Source: Planctomycetaceae bacterium
Lineage (GTDB): Bacteria > Planctomycetota > Planctomycetia > Planctomycetales > Planctomycetaceae
Reading direction: 5' to 3'
Assembly: GCA_900299185.1 (NCBI GenBank)
Contig: OMIV01000379.1
Span: 1 to 40,397, forward strand
DNA: 40,397 bases
Below the pieces are notes generated by a model. It was not told where the DNA came from, did not search any database, and saw nothing but the letters and a program-made list of their open reading frames with translations. This document shows positions 26,410 to 36,428 of this stretch, in pieces. A program made the position numbers and the translations under genes. Each line of letters opens with the position of its first letter. Positions within the stretch are counted from its first letter, which is position 1.

Positions 26410-28095
26410 CTAAACGACATCACCTTTCGTAATTCGCACAACGTCTTCGACGCTGGTCGTGCCATCCAACACTCGCAGCCAACCACATTGCCGCAGAGTC
26501 AACATGCCGTTGTCGACACCATGCGCTCGAATACGAGTTGAACTGGCTCGTTCGACGCACAGCTCTCTCGTTCGTTCATCGGAATGAAGCAGCTCAAAGA
26601 CACCGATGCGTCCCGAGTAACCAGTCTCGCCGCATTCTCGACAACCAACCGGAACACACATTTGACTGAGGTCGGCCTTCGGGAAGTCTTTGGGAAGTTC
26701 GTCGAGCGTGGGTACGTAATTTCGTTTACAGTTCTTACAAAGACGACGCACAAGTCGTTGAGCCATGACAGATTCAACCGTGCTCGCGACGAGGAACGGT
26801 TCAATCCCCATATCGACCAAACGCGTAAACGCAGAGGCCGCGTCGTTCGTGTGCAATGTGCTGAAGACGAGGTGCCCTGTTAGCGACGATTGCACCGCGA
26901 CTTCGGCCGTTTCTTTATCGCGAATTTCACCGATCAGGATGACGTCGGGGTCATGACGCAGAATGGCTCGCAGTCCCGATCCGAAGGTCAATCCGATGCG
27001 GCTATGAACCTGGATCTGACTGATGCCTTCGAGCTGATATTCCACTGGGTCTTCAACCGTAATGATCTTCACAGTCGGATCGCGAATCTCAGCCAACGCG
27101 CTGTAGAGCGTGGTCGTCTTACCGCTTCCTGTGGGACCAGTCACAAGCAGAATGCCATGCGGCAACTTGATGAGTTCTTGGAACTCGTCGTAGATCTGCT
27201 TGGGCATACCCATGCCCGACAGATTGAAGACCATCCGCCCCTTATCGAGCAGACGCAGCACGATGCCTTCACCGTGCAACATCGGGATGATCGAAACGCG
27301 GACGTCGATGTCTCTGCCCGCGACTTTCAATTCGATGCGGCCGTCTTGAGGCAGACGTTTCTCGGCGATGTTCAACCGAGACATGATCTTCAAACGAGTG
27401 ACTATGGCCGCCGAGAACTGATTGATCTCCGGCGGAACCGGCTGCACGCGAAGCATGCCGTCCACTCGGTAGCGAATCGTGAGACCACGTTCGCCCGGCT
27501 CGATATGCACGTCGCTCGATTTCTGTTCGAGCGCTTCGAGCAACAACTGATTCACCAGCCGAATGACCGACGCTTGCTGAGCCATCTCAGCGAGTTCACC
27601 GTCAGCTCGCGCAGCTTCAGCCAAGTACGTGTCGTCGTCGTCCGTCTTCTGTTTGACGAGTTCCGTAATCGTGTCGCCGCCAACACCCAAACTTTGCTTA
27701 ATCAGCCGTTCGAGATCAGCTCTTCGCGCAAGGACCGGATCCAATCGCAAACCCGTCAACGAGCTGAGTTCATCCAGTGCTTCGAGATCGAACGGATCGC
27801 TGATGGCGACCGTCACGCGACCATTGGTCGCTCGACTCAACGGCAAGACGCTGTGACGAAAGATGGAAGACGTGGGAAAGAGTTCGAGCAACTCGCGATT
27901 GCCCTTCTCCTCTTTCAGGTCAACGAATTGCATTCCCAATTCGTCGGCGAAAGCTTTGAGCGCATCTTCTTCAGTGACGAAGCCCAGATCGACAACAGCT
28001 TGATCAAGCCGCTTGCCGTTCATTTGGCGACGCGACTGCTCGCACTGCTCGCGAGTGATCAAGCCGCGTCGAAGTAATACCTCGCCAATATCCAT
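26410..28095 (-). CDS. gspE: T2SS assembly ATPase GspE
   Basis: A 561-residue cytoplasmic hexameric ATPase that powers the T2SS. N-terminal GspE/MshEN-type domains (residues 1-140) start [17 protein letters not shown]. The motor has DVHIEP, Walker [10 protein letters not shown] (320-328), the Asp box VEDPVEYQ, Walker [11 protein letters not shown] (384-393) and the His box [13 protein letters not shown] four-Cys zinc site is present: C453-x2-C456 and C485-x2-C488. All catalytic motifs are intact. Related PilB ATPases share these motifs; the surrounding gspD-L order decides for GspE. It lies 150 bases after the gspD-like gene. Confidence 0.95.
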   Translation of the reverse strand: MDIGEVLLRRGLITREQCEQSRRQMNGKRLDQAVVDLGFVTEEDALKAFADELGMQFVDLKEEKGNRELLELFPTSSIFRHSVLPLSRATNGRVTVAISDPFDLEALDELSSLTGLRLDPVLARRADLERLIKQSLGVGGDTITELVKQKTDDDDTYLAEAARADGELAEMAQQASVIRLVNQLLLEALEQKSSDVHIEPGERGLTIRYRVDGMLRVQPVPPEINQFSAAIVTRLKIMSRLNIAEKRLPQDGRIELKVAGRDIDVRVSIIPMLHGEGIVLRLLDKGRMVFNLSGMGMPKQIYDEFQELIKLPHGILLVTGPTGSGKTTTLYSALAEIRDPTVKIITVEDPVEYQLEGISQIQVHSRIGLTFGSGLRAILRHDPDVILIGEIRDKETAEVAVQSSLTGHLVFSTLHTNDAASAFTRLVDMGIEPFLVASTVESVMAQRLVRRLCKNCKRNYVPTLDELPKDFPKADLSQMCVPVGCRECGETGYSGRIGVFELLHSDERTRELCVERASSTRIRAHGVDNGMLTLRQCGWLRVLDGTTSVEDVVRITKGDVV

Positions 28096-28245
28096 GTGAG
28101 TTGGGATCGTGAATGAGGATGAAGAAGTTGTAAGTGGCCAACGGCTATTGGTGAGCGATCAATGAAGAGCCGATCTTCGATAGAGGCCGTAGTGCATCCT
28201 CATGACCACCGTCAGCCGTTCTTGATCTCTCATCACTTCTGTCGA

Positions 28246-31200
28246 TCAACGGCCCCGACCACCACCGCCTGGGAAGCCGCCGCCCGGAAACCCACCACCG
28301 GGGAATCCACCGCCACCGTTCCCGCCGCGCCCGCCGCCACCACCTTGTTGCATCTGAATCAACTGGCGGATTTCATCGGGGTTCGGCTGCTGAGGTTGCG
28401 GAGTCGAAGGCCGACTCTCACCGCCACCACTGCCAGATCCACCTCGGCTGGAAGACACTTTGATCTTGGGCATCACGGCCCCTAACGCGCTCTTGAGCTG
28501 GCTCGTCTTCATGTGCTCCAATGAAACGACTCGAACGGTCCGTTTGGAATCGAAAGCTGCTTGATCGATCTGCCCAACGAGCGCTTCAACTTGCTTAAAG
28601 AGCGGCTCGCTGGAAGCGACGACCAATCGATTCGATCGAGCATCGATACCGATCGTCATCTTCACGGTTTGAGCGGCACCCGCGCCACCTCGACCGCCGC
28701 GACCACCACCACCTTGAGCGCCCATTAACGCCGCCAAAGGATTGGCTTGCTGAGCACCACCTCGCTCACCTTCAAGCTCTTCACGGAAGATATCTCGCAC
28801 GAGTTCGACCACTTCCGAAAGCTCGGCATGCTTAACTTCGATGTAGCGTGGAGTGCGTTTGCTGAGTTGCTCTGGAGTCTCAGAGGCATCCAAAACTCGC
28901 AGCATGTCTTCAACCTCATTGACCATGTGGCTAGGACCGCTGACGAACAGCGAATTCGTGCGAGTATCGGGAATGATACGAAGCGTCTGCGGGCCATTGC
29001 TGATTGAGTTCAACCCAGTCATATCCATCAAGCCGCGTCCCATCGACGAGATGCCTGAGGTCAGCTCTCCGAGCATCCCACTGCTCGACCCACCGGACGT
29101 TGAAACGCTGCTTGTTGGGAAGAGCCGCTCCAAAACCGTCGCAGATTCCAGAGCGTCTGCGGACCGCAGATAGAAGACGGTCCACTCTGTTTTAGGAGGC
29201 AGCGCTTTCGAGACCGAAGCAATGACGTCTTCGAGTTGATCAAGCGCAACCGGGTCTTCTGACATCACCACCAAGTTTCCATTCCGTACCGTGATCAGAA
29301 TCGGAATGTTCGGGTCAGCTTTCCGCTCCTCAGTCTTGGCGGCTCCCGCATCAGCAGCGTCGGTAGCTTGGAACAGCTTTTCAAACTGAGCGTTGACTTC
29401 CGCTTTGCTGGCAGGCTGATCCTGTGTTTGAGCCACGGCGTCATCAGACACAAACCGCTCCTGAACAACTTCGGTGTAGCTCGCGAGTTGGCTGCTTGCC
29501 CGACGATCGAGACTGGCCGACTTGCCATTTTCGAGCAAACCTCGCGGCTTCGCAGGCTCGGCGTCGTTCGTCGCAGCGGGCTTGTTGTTATCGACCGGAC
29601 GAGCATCTGGAGCTGGTGCTCCCAACACCTTTCTCAGCGACTGAGTCCGGCTGCTTTCGGTTGCCGATTCACCCTCGCCCTTCTTAGACGCTGAAGGAGT
29701 CACCGTGCGAATTGGATTGCGTCCCTTTCCGCCCCAAGCTTGCTCTAGCATCTTCAAAAACTCTTCAGGATTGCGGCCCCCGAGAGGAATCGTCCGCACG
29801 TTACCTTGCTGACTTCCAAATCCCCCAGAGGCAGGATCAAGTTGAGCAAGCAACAACTTGATCTGATTCACTTGGTCGCCCGTGCCTTTGACAATCAGCC
29901 CTGTCCCTAGCGGGTGAGGTTGCACAACCGGAGCCGAATTACCTTCCGAAATAAAGAGCGACTGAATTGAAGCAGTGGCTGTGTAAGCATCCATCCGACC
30001 GAGCGGGATGACCGCAACTTGAGTCGTCGTGCCGCCAGCACCATCCAGCTGTTTCAGCGTTTGCTCAATTTGCTGATGCATGGCCGCCGTCGCGCGAATG
30101 TGTATGCGTCGAGCTCGCCCATCCTCGTTCACAACAGTGCCGGGGAAAAGAACATTGAGTGTCTTCGTTACTTCCATTGGGTCAGCAGACTTGAGCTCGT
30201 AAACATGAAAGTACGGCTGCTTGCTACCACGCCCGGCTGTATCATTTCCAGTATCAACATCGACTGTCTTCAGAATCTCTTCGATCGTCTTCATATCTTC
30301 AGACTTGGCAGTCACCAACAGCGTATTAGTTCGCTCGTCGATAGTGACAGCGACGCGAAGATTGGGATCTTGATTCGGCGATCGAGAGGATCGACTGCTG
30401 CTCGACGATGACGAAGAACTCGAACGCGGATCTCCATTGAAGCCCGAGCCGGCACTCACATTCTCGATTCCTCGACGAGGCAGACCAAAGAGGTCGCGAA
30501 CGACGTTTTCAGCATCGATCGCATCAACATGCTTCAGCGCAAACTGCTTGAAGAGTTTGTCGCCAGGTTCAATGCTTAGGCTCGTAAGCAACTCATGAAT
30601 ACGACGTAAATTGCTACCGATATCAGTAATAATGAGTTTGTTCGCTCGATTGAGCGCTACAACTTTCCCCTGAGGCCCCAATAGTTCCTTCACTTCGTCA
30701 GCAGCATCGTGCGGCGTCATTCCCTCGATTGGGACGATGACCGTCATCAGTTCGTTGCGACCGCGAGATGGCATTTCCGCCAATGGAACAGTCGGGACGA
30801 GGTTTGGAGGAATCCCGTCATCAATGTTAATAACGACCAGAAATTCATCCCGGCGAACGAGGATATATCCCTTTTGAATGAGATACCCGTTGAGAACGTC
30901 CAACGCTTCTGCGGGCGTGTATTCACGCTCGTCGTAGTAATTGAAACTACCGGTTGGAACGTCGTTCAAATCCAGTGTCAGACCTGATGCATCGGCGAAA
31001 AGCTTGAGCACGTCGACCCAAGGCGCGAATCGGAAATTGAACGAGAGCTTGCTGAGCTTCTTCTTCTCGCCGTCTTTCCCGCCGAATGACAGAGTCGCAG
31101 GCTGGCCATCCCCATCTGTGGTTGAGGGATTACTGCCGACTGCCGCCGCATCAACATTGCGAGGACGACCACTGGTTCCACCGCCGCGACGAGTATCGTT

Positions 31201-31920
31201 TCCACCAGGCTGCGTTTGCGGTCCACCGCCCCCAGGACGGCCACCACCGAAATTATCTTGGAAGGTAAAACTACTTCCTCGCTTCTCTTCGATGGCCGAA
31301 CGTTGCTGAGGATTAAGTACCTTTTCCGCATCCTTGTCGCGCTTCAACCGCAACTCTTCCAGCTTGGCTGTACGCTCCTCAGTCGACAAATCTCGGTTTC
31401 GGAAGATCTCATCCCGAGCCTTGTCATAATCGTCGTTGGCCTTGCGAACCGCCTCTTTCTGGCTGTCCGACAAATTGAGCTGCTTTTGATAATCCTCATT
31501 TTCCAGCGCTCGTGACCCCTGACGCTGAAACGATAATTGCTGCAGACGATTCCACTGCTCTGCCTTAACGATTTTCTTCAACGCGTTCTCTTGGAAATTC
31601 TGCATCTCCGTGCCGATCGCACGTCGCTCTTCGTCGTCCTTGGCTTGCCTCATCCGATCAAAGAAATCTCGGAACTGGTTGTTGTCGCGCAGGCCATCCT
31701 GAAATGCAGTGATCTGCTTAATTTGATCTTCCGAGAGCTTCAGTTCTTGCTGAACGTCGTCGCGACGAAGCATGAATGTCGGACTATCGAAGCCGCCTCC
31801 ACCGCGACCTCGTCCTCCAAAACCACCCGGCGGGCCAAACTGAGCGACAGCCACATCCGCAGTGCAAGCAGCAAAGGAGAGTGACAGCATCAAAGCGAGA
31901 GGTCGCAATGTGATCCGCAT
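28246..31920 (-). CDS. GspD-position secretin-like protein with repeated N domains and no visible pore domain
   Basis: A 1224-residue secreted protein in the gspD position. The signal peptide (MRITLRPLALMLSLSFAA and cleavage near AVA|Q) is followed by Gly-rich sequence and a helical LSEDQ/LSDSQ domain (about 50-220) reminiscent of Spy/LTXXQ folds. Residues about 291-365 look like an N0/STN domain (FAPWVDVLKLFADASGLTL). Then come about seven N1-type (NolW) repeats near 392-450, 455-554, 570-626, 633-696, 706-903 (with a ~130-residue insert), 913-1011 and 1023-1121, plus half a repeat. The end is Gly-rich with GGGFP repeats. I see no secretin beta-barrel (no VPLLGDIP-like lip segment). ATG 31920 has AAGG seven bases upstream. 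It may act as a periplasmic channel extension for a pore encoded elsewhere; that is inference. Confidence 0.88.
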   Translation of the reverse strand: MRITLRPLALMLSLSFAACTADVAVAQFGPPGGFGGRGRGGGGFDSPTFMLRRDDVQQELKLSEDQIKQITAFQDGLRDNNQFRDFFDRMRQAKDDEERRAIGTEMQNFQENALKKIVKAEQWNRLQQLSFQRQGSRALENEDYQKQLNLSDSQKEAVRKANDDYDKARDEIFRNRDLSTEERTAKLEELRLKRDKDAEKVLNPQQRSAIEEKRGSSFTFQDNFGGGRPGGGGPQTQPGGNDTRRGGGTSGRPRNVDAAAVGSNPSTTDGDGQPATLSFGGKDGEKKKLSKLSFNFRFAPWVDVLKLFADASGLTLDLNDVPTGSFNYYDEREYTPAEALDVLNGYLIQKGYILVRRDEFLVVINIDDGIPPNLVPTVPLAEMPSRGRNELMTVIVPIEGMTPHDAADEVKELLGPQGKVVALNRANKLIITDIGSNLRRIHELLTSLSIEPGDKLFKQFALKHVDAIDAENVVRDLFGLPRRGIENVSAGSGFNGDPRSSSSSSSSSSRSSRSPNQDPNLRVAVTIDERTNTLLVTAKSEDMKTIEEILKTVDVDTGNDTAGRGSKQPYFHVYELKSADPMEVTKTLNVLFPGTVVNEDGRARRIHIRATAAMHQQIEQTLKQLDGAGGTTTQVAVIPLGRMDAYTATASIQSLFISEGNSAPVVQPHPLGTGLIVKGTGDQVNQIKLLLAQLDPASGGFGSQQGNVRTIPLGGRNPEEFLKMLEQAWGGKGRNPIRTVTPSASKKGEGESATESSRTQSLRKVLGAPAPDARPVDNNKPAATNDAEPAKPRGLLENGKSASLDRRASSQLASYTEVVQERFVSDDAVAQTQDQPASKAEVNAQFEKLFQATDAADAGAAKTEERKADPNIPILITVRNGNLVVMSEDPVALDQLEDVIASVSKALPPKTEWTVFYLRSADALESATVLERLFPTSSVSTSGGSSSGMLGELTSGISSMGRGLMDMTGLNSISNGPQTLRIIPDTRTNSLFVSGPSHMVNEVEDMLRVLDASETPEQLSKRTPRYIEVKHAELSEVVELVRDIFREELEGERGGAQQANPLAALMGAQGGGGRGGRGGAGAAQTVKMTIGIDARSNRLVVASSEPLFKQVEALVGQIDQAAFDSKRTVRVVSLEHMKTSQLKSALGAVMPKIKVSSSRGGSGSGGGESRPSTPQPQQPNPDEIRQLIQMQQGGGGGRGGNGGGGFPGGGFPGGGFPGGGGRGR

Positions 31921-32340
31921 TGGAAAACCTTGGAGATGAAGGCTGAATAAGACGGAGAACGCTACCCCATCCAACAACGCTCAGTTACATCCGGTATCGC
32001 GACTTTCTGAAAAGTCGCGATAAACGGAATCTCCGAAAAGCGAAGGAACGGAAGTCCGTGACGTAATGAGAGTTCAATCATGCCCATAAAGCGAAATATT
32101 GGGGCGATTGATCTCCGCTCCGTGACTCTATCACGGCGGAGACTTAGTGCGGCCCAAGTCGGCAGGGGTTACGGAGCAATCGTCCGACCGATGCTAGCCC
32201 TGAGACTACCAAGTCTCAAGAAGCGGTCTATGACGACAGGTTTCAGTAAATCGACACGCCCCCACCACATGTCGAATCTGAGTGACCTGACTGCACATTC
32301 GTCGCTCGATCGGCTTAAATGACTTGAACCGATCTCATTG
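31921..32340. promoter_or_regulatory. Non-coding region upstream of the T2SS operon with five inverted repeats
   Basis: No credible gene lies here, and a terminator closes the preceding gene, so the T2SS promoter should be within this stretch. Inverted repeats: ATCGCGACTTT/AAAGTCGCGAT (31996-32006/32011-32021, 4-base loop); ACGGA/TCCGT (32048-32059); TCTCCG + CCGTGA pairing with TCACGG + CGGAGA (32112-32142, two-base bulge); TGAGACT/AGTCTCA (32201-32218); GATCGG/CCGATC (32308-32334). None has a T-run behind it. They may be operators or a structured leader. I could not match them to a riboswitch class. Confidence 0.5.
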
Positions 32341-32379
32341 CAAAAAGAAAAACCGCAGCCGGATGCCGGCTGCGGTTTC
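32341..32379 (-). terminator. Intrinsic terminator of the 626-residue secreted protein gene
   Basis: Perfect 13-base-pair stem (32350-32362 with 32366-32378) and a three-base loop. On the minus strand it is followed by TTTTTCTTTTTG. It sits about 30 bases after the stop of the gene at 32408. Confidence 0.93.
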
Positions 32380-32407
32380 ATAGAATTCAAATATCGAACT
32401 AAGGCAG

Positions 32408-34288
32408 TTATTGGATTGGAACGACGGGGTTGAAGCCACCGTCTGCTCGCTTACCGAACGGCTCAACCTTGTCGAAGTCAATCGAATCGGTCCCAGATCC
32501 GCCAATCACGTTCGCAAATCGAGCATAGTTGCCAGCGTCCTTGACGGCCAAATCGCTGGGCAGGACACCGCCACCAAGCATCTCACGCAAACCGATCGCT
32601 GCAGTGTTGAACTGAGTTAGGTCCGAGGCATGCTCGGCGAACGACTCAATAATCATTTGCCATCGGCGGAATTCAGTGTCCTTCTTCGTCGGAGATCCCG
32701 ACTCTGGAACATTTGCAGTTTCCGTCTGAGGAACACTGGACACGACACCGTTCACAGTTTGATTAAACGTCTGAGGCACGCCACCGGCTGGGATACGCTG
32801 CTGTCGGAGTGCTTGCTGCAACGTATCATCGATTCGGACGGTATCATCGAGCGTACCCGATCCAGCGTGAAGAATAGTTTCATCAAAGAAGGCTCGACCG
32901 AGATACTGAGTGAAGACGTTGTCCGGCCCACCAAAGATTGTTTGGCGATCGCGGAAGAAAGCTCGATCTTCATCCGTCGAACCGGTGACTCGCTGACGAG
33001 TATCAAACTGCAGCGGCAAAGCGTTGTCTTCACTCCACAACAGTGGGTAAGGGTATGTCAATTGGCCATTTCGGCCGATCGACTGCCGACCCGCTGCTTG
33101 ATCTTCCAAGCGATCAAGATGGCTGAAAGAGTCAGAAGTCGAAAAGCCAAACTGGCGTGTCAAACGGTCTGCAGTGAAGATCGTCGGGGTACCGGTATTG
33201 CCATTCGCAAGAGTTACCGCCCGATCTTGAACGAACCGCTGAACGGTACCATTCAATGCTGTATATGGCGCAACCCCTGCCCCCCAAATCGTATTTATGT
33301 CAGTAAAGGAGCGATTATACGTAATGGGTGAGTTCAGTACTTGAGCTTGTACGGCCCCCAACTGAGTGGTCGGCGGAACAATTCCTTCCAACGTATCTCG
33401 AATGGCCTGGAACGTCGCCAAAACATCGTTGAATCGGGAAGAATCAGACTGCACGTCGGTTCGAACCACTCGGTAAACCAAGAGATTATTGAGCTGAGCA
33501 TTCGCAGTTAGCCGAGGGACATAGGCCGAATCAAGAATTATGCGTTCCTGTCCTCCGTTGTTCCCCCCTCCCTGAGTATTGCCACTCGTCGCCAACAAAA
33601 TTCGAGAGATAAAACCCGTCGTTCCAGCCGTATTGCCTGCAGCTTGGCCGGTTCCGTTGGCTGGAATCACATAGACAAAATCTCCAGCCTGAACCTGAGA
33701 CGCAATGCTGGGAAGCGTGGCATTGTTATTATTGCCGCCACCCTGCGCCTGGAATGTTAGTTGATAATACTGTGAGCCGTTGGTGTTGTTGTTATTGACG
33801 GCCGGTCGAGTGAGCGTAGCCAAGCCACCCAGCGGGTTGGGGCTGATCACTGCCACGTTGCGAAGCTGTGAAATGTTGCCGAAGACGGAATTAAACCCGG
33901 CGTCGCGCCCAGCAATGATTTGCGAACGATTCGCTTGCAGGAACCGAATCGCCAGCTCGACCTGTTGCAAAGCCGCCATGTGATTGCGGATGACCGAGCG
34001 AGCACCTTCAGAAAGCCGCGGATCGTTCATGTCGGCTTGCGTCAGCGTCAACAGTGTCGAAACCTGCTGCGGATCTAAAGCGGTATCGAAGATGAATTGA
34101 ATCGCCGGGAAGTTTTGCAAGATATCTGTCCGGAGGGTCGGGATATCAGGTCGACCAGTCGTATCTCCATAGTCAGCACGAGGAGCAAGCACGTCTGCCG
34201 TTGGGCCAGTTGTCTGAGCCGACGCAGTCGCTGATGCGCCGCACGCAGCGACCAAGCCGACCAGCGAGAAGAACCAATTCTTTTTCAT
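32408..34288 (-). CDS. Large secreted protein of unknown function
   Basis: A 626-residue protein with an N-terminal signal sequence (MKKNWFFSLVGLVAACGASATASAQ). It could be cleaved at ASA|Q, or be lipidated at the Cys in VAAC, which fits a lipobox loosely. The mature part has Asn/Gly-rich stretches (VNNNNTNG near 165, GGGNNNNAT near 185, GGGNNGG near 239) and otherwise mixed helical and beta content with no motif I recognise. Start ATG 34288 has GAGG seven bases upstream. It has its own terminator and lies upstream of the T2SS operon on the same strand, so it is a candidate T2SS client, but that is only proximity. Confidence 0.85.
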   Translation of the reverse strand: MKKNWFFSLVGLVAACGASATASAQTTGPTADVLAPRADYGDTTGRPDIPTLRTDILQNFPAIQFIFDTALDPQQVSTLLTLTQADMNDPRLSEGARSVIRNHMAALQQVELAIRFLQANRSQIIAGRDAGFNSVFGNISQLRNVAVISPNPLGGLATLTRPAVNNNNTNGSQYYQLTFQAQGGGNNNNATLPSIASQVQAGDFVYVIPANGTGQAAGNTAGTTGFISRILLATSGNTQGGGNNGGQERIILDSAYVPRLTANAQLNNLLVYRVVRTDVQSDSSRFNDVLATFQAIRDTLEGIVPPTTQLGAVQAQVLNSPITYNRSFTDINTIWGAGVAPYTALNGTVQRFVQDRAVTLANGNTGTPTIFTADRLTRQFGFSTSDSFSHLDRLEDQAAGRQSIGRNGQLTYPYPLLWSEDNALPLQFDTRQRVTGSTDEDRAFFRDRQTIFGGPDNVFTQYLGRAFFDETILHAGSGTLDDTVRIDDTLQQALRQQRIPAGGVPQTFNQTVNGVVSSVPQTETANVPESGSPTKKDTEFRRWQMIIESFAEHASDLTQFNTAAIGLREMLGGGVLPSDLAVKDAGNYARFANVIGGSGTDSIDFDKVEPFGKRADGGFNPVVPIQ

Positions 34289-34504
34289 GCCTGCACCTCA
34301 TTTAAGTTTGACGACTCAATCGCGATTTTCGAGAAGGGCGATGAACTCTACCCGCCGGTCAGAAGGACGGTCAAAGGCTTTGTCTGCTGTAAAGAAGATT
34401 GAATGCTGCTGACTACAAACGCGCGCGATCTATGTGACAAATCGGCTCGAAGTCGTCTGCCACGCGATGATTGCAGACGGGACGCGGAACGATACATGAA
34501 ACTT

Positions 34505-34544
34505 AAAAACAAAACGGGCCGCAGCGTTTGACGCTGCGGCCCGT
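34505..34544 (-). terminator. Intrinsic terminator of the 583-residue secreted protein gene
   Basis: A perfect 14-base-pair GC-rich stem (34514-34527 with 34531-34544) and three-base loop TTG. The minus strand continues TTTTGTTTTTAAG. It follows the stop at 34677 by about 130 bases. Confidence 0.92.
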
Positions 34545-34676
34545 CGATTAGTGCCTCCATCAGCCTCACGGTTAGGTGCAATTCTCTGCGGCGGTACGAT
34601 TAAGTCCAACTGACGCTGTTACTTTGCGATCATCAGCCCAAGAGCCCGCGCGAAACGGAAGGATCTCTGAATTCCT

Positions 34677-36428
34677 CTACTGGGCTCCGCCGCGTGCTCC
34701 TCGCCCGGCAGTCGTGACAGTTTGGAAAATCTTGAAAAACCCGGACACGGTGCTTGACGGAACTTCGGTCCGCAAACGCACGCCCTCTGGCTCGGTTCCA
34801 ACGGCGAACGTCACAAAACTCGAATCAAGCTTCAGGCCCTTCAATTGAGCAACTGGAATCTGAGCTCCCAGAGGCGGAACCGTACCAGCCTTCGACAATT
34901 CGTCGGCAATGACTGCTCCCTTCAGAGCTAGGTTTGGCAAGTCAATCATGAAGAGCAGGTTTGCCTTCTCAAGCTGGCGAGATCGACTCTTCGCAACCGC
35001 AGTCGGCTTAGCTGGCGCCGGATCCTTGATCGCCGCGATCGCCAATTTCATGCCCTCAGCGCCGCCGCCAATCGTCTGCAAATAAGTATCCGACGTATTG
35101 GCAATTCGCTGAGTTATGCCTTCCTTGCCATATGCAACCTCAATGATCTTCTTTTGAGCTTCAACTCCAGGCAGATCATCGCCGTATTCCTGAGTGGTCG
35201 TCACGACGTCGACCGTCAGATCTCCGACTTTTTCTGCATCTAACTTCGATTTGTGCTCTTGCTTCACACCGGGTACTTCTATCTTCAATTCAGCCATCGC
35301 TTTGCGGCTGAGTTCTCGCATTTTCAAGGCAGGATTGACTTCCATCGCAATGACTCCGTTCACGATCCCCTCGGGACCTGGTGAATTGAGCCCAAACGAA
35401 CCCGCCACAGCGCCAATCTTGATTGCAGAAAAGTCCTTTTGGAGTGCTTCCATCTTGGCCTTCATATCGGCGTTGTCTGCGAACATAGAGCGGCTCATGT
35501 CCAAGCTCCATTTCATCAATGCCGATGCGTCTCCATGAGCCGCGAAGTAAGCAAACTGAGATTGTGGCTGCTTTGCGATTAGCGAGAGATCGCTGGTGGG
35601 ATGAGACTGCAGGAACTTGTCTGAATCAGATCCTTTGCCGACAACCAAGAGCTCGTCGATCGTCAGAGCTTCGTTGCTGACCTTGATACCAATTGAAAGG
35701 CTGTCGGAGTCGCGAGCACCTTGCAGAAGATTATGGCCGAGCTTGCCATACATCTCCCAGATTGCTCCAACGTTCATACCGGGCTGAGCAGCTCCCGCCG
35801 TCAGTGCCTTTAACCCTTCGATACCGTCGTCAAGTTGCTTATCTGCCGAAAGCAATTCCTCTGCATACGTCGACCGCAGCTTGGCAATGTTGACATGGAT
35901 CGAAACGTCAGAGTCGTCGAAGAGCGAATTGGCCCGCTTGTCGATGGTGGTAGAAATGGACTTCGTCTTACCGCTCTTGCACGCTGCGATGAGTTCGGCA
36001 GCAGCAGCGTCCTCGGAGTATGCAACCCAATTATCAGCGGTCACGTAGGTGAAGTTGTTTCCGACAGCTTCCTTCAACGCGGCTTCGTCGTTGGTAGGAA
36101 CGATAAAGACCACTGAGGGCGCCGCGTTCTTCTCGATGAAGGCCGCGAAGTACCAATCTTGCTTGAGTTCCACCCCGCCCAGAGTGGTATTCGAAATCAA
36201 CGCGCCCATTTGGTTGGCTTGAGAAAGCACGACGAATCCGAAGCCGGGGGCTCCTTGATTGACGAAGTTACCGACTTTTTCGAGCGTCGATTGAGGAACT
36301 TTCAACCGCCCAACAATGGCAGCGTCTTTCGGGACAAGATCCAAAGGGCCGGCAGCAAATGCAGCAACGTTGCTAAACAGCAACGCCCCAGCCAGCGCTC
36401 CTCCGATGAAGCGGCACAAGGACATCAT
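34677..36428 (-). CDS. Secreted planctomycete protein of unknown function
   Basis: A 583-residue protein with a clear signal peptide (FIGGALAGALLFSNVAAFAA|GPLDLVPKDA). The mature part starts with a PKDAAIVGRLKVPQSTLEKVGNF segment like those of large secreted planctomycete proteins of DUF3352-type, with alternating helices and strands that suggest repeated domains, and ends in Gly/Arg. I cannot assign a function. ATG 36428 is preceded by AGGA seven bases away; a second ATG follows at once. It is a single-gene unit with its own terminator. Confidence 0.85.
   Translation of the reverse strand: MMSLCRFIGGALAGALLFSNVAAFAAGPLDLVPKDAAIVGRLKVPQSTLEKVGNFVNQGAPGFGFVVLSQANQMGALISNTTLGGVELKQDWYFAAFIEKNAAPSVVFIVPTNDEAALKEAVGNNFTYVTADNWVAYSEDAAAAELIAACKSGKTKSISTTIDKRANSLFDDSDVSIHVNIAKLRSTYAEELLSADKQLDDGIEGLKALTAGAAQPGMNVGAIWEMYGKLGHNLLQGARDSDSLSIGIKVSNEALTIDELLVVGKGSDSDKFLQSHPTSDLSLIAKQPQSQFAYFAAHGDASALMKWSLDMSRSMFADNADMKAKMEALQKDFSAIKIGAVAGSFGLNSPGPEGIVNGVIAMEVNPALKMRELSRKAMAELKIEVPGVKQEHKSKLDAEKVGDLTVDVVTTTQEYGDDLPGVEAQKKIIEVAYGKEGITQRIANTSDTYLQTIGGGAEGMKLAIAAIKDPAPAKPTAVAKSRSRQLEKANLLFMIDLPNLALKGAVIADELSKAGTVPPLGAQIPVAQLKGLKLDSSFVTFAVGTEPEGVRLRTEVPSSTVSGFFKIFQTVTTAGRGARGGAQ

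Noticed and set aside
26890-28077. 395-codon frame antisense to gspE
   Set aside because: It is the opposite strand of a fully conserved ATPase gene; codon bias of the real gene keeps the frame open.
18400-31920. Reading the locus as a type IV pilus system
   Set aside because: PilM/PilN-like features are present, but the G-H-I-J-K pseudopilin set with a GspK-type tip protein and the gene order favour T2SS.
32080-32322. 80-codon frame upstream of the T2SS operon
   Set aside because: It crosses three hairpins, has no ribosome binding site and shows no protein-like composition.
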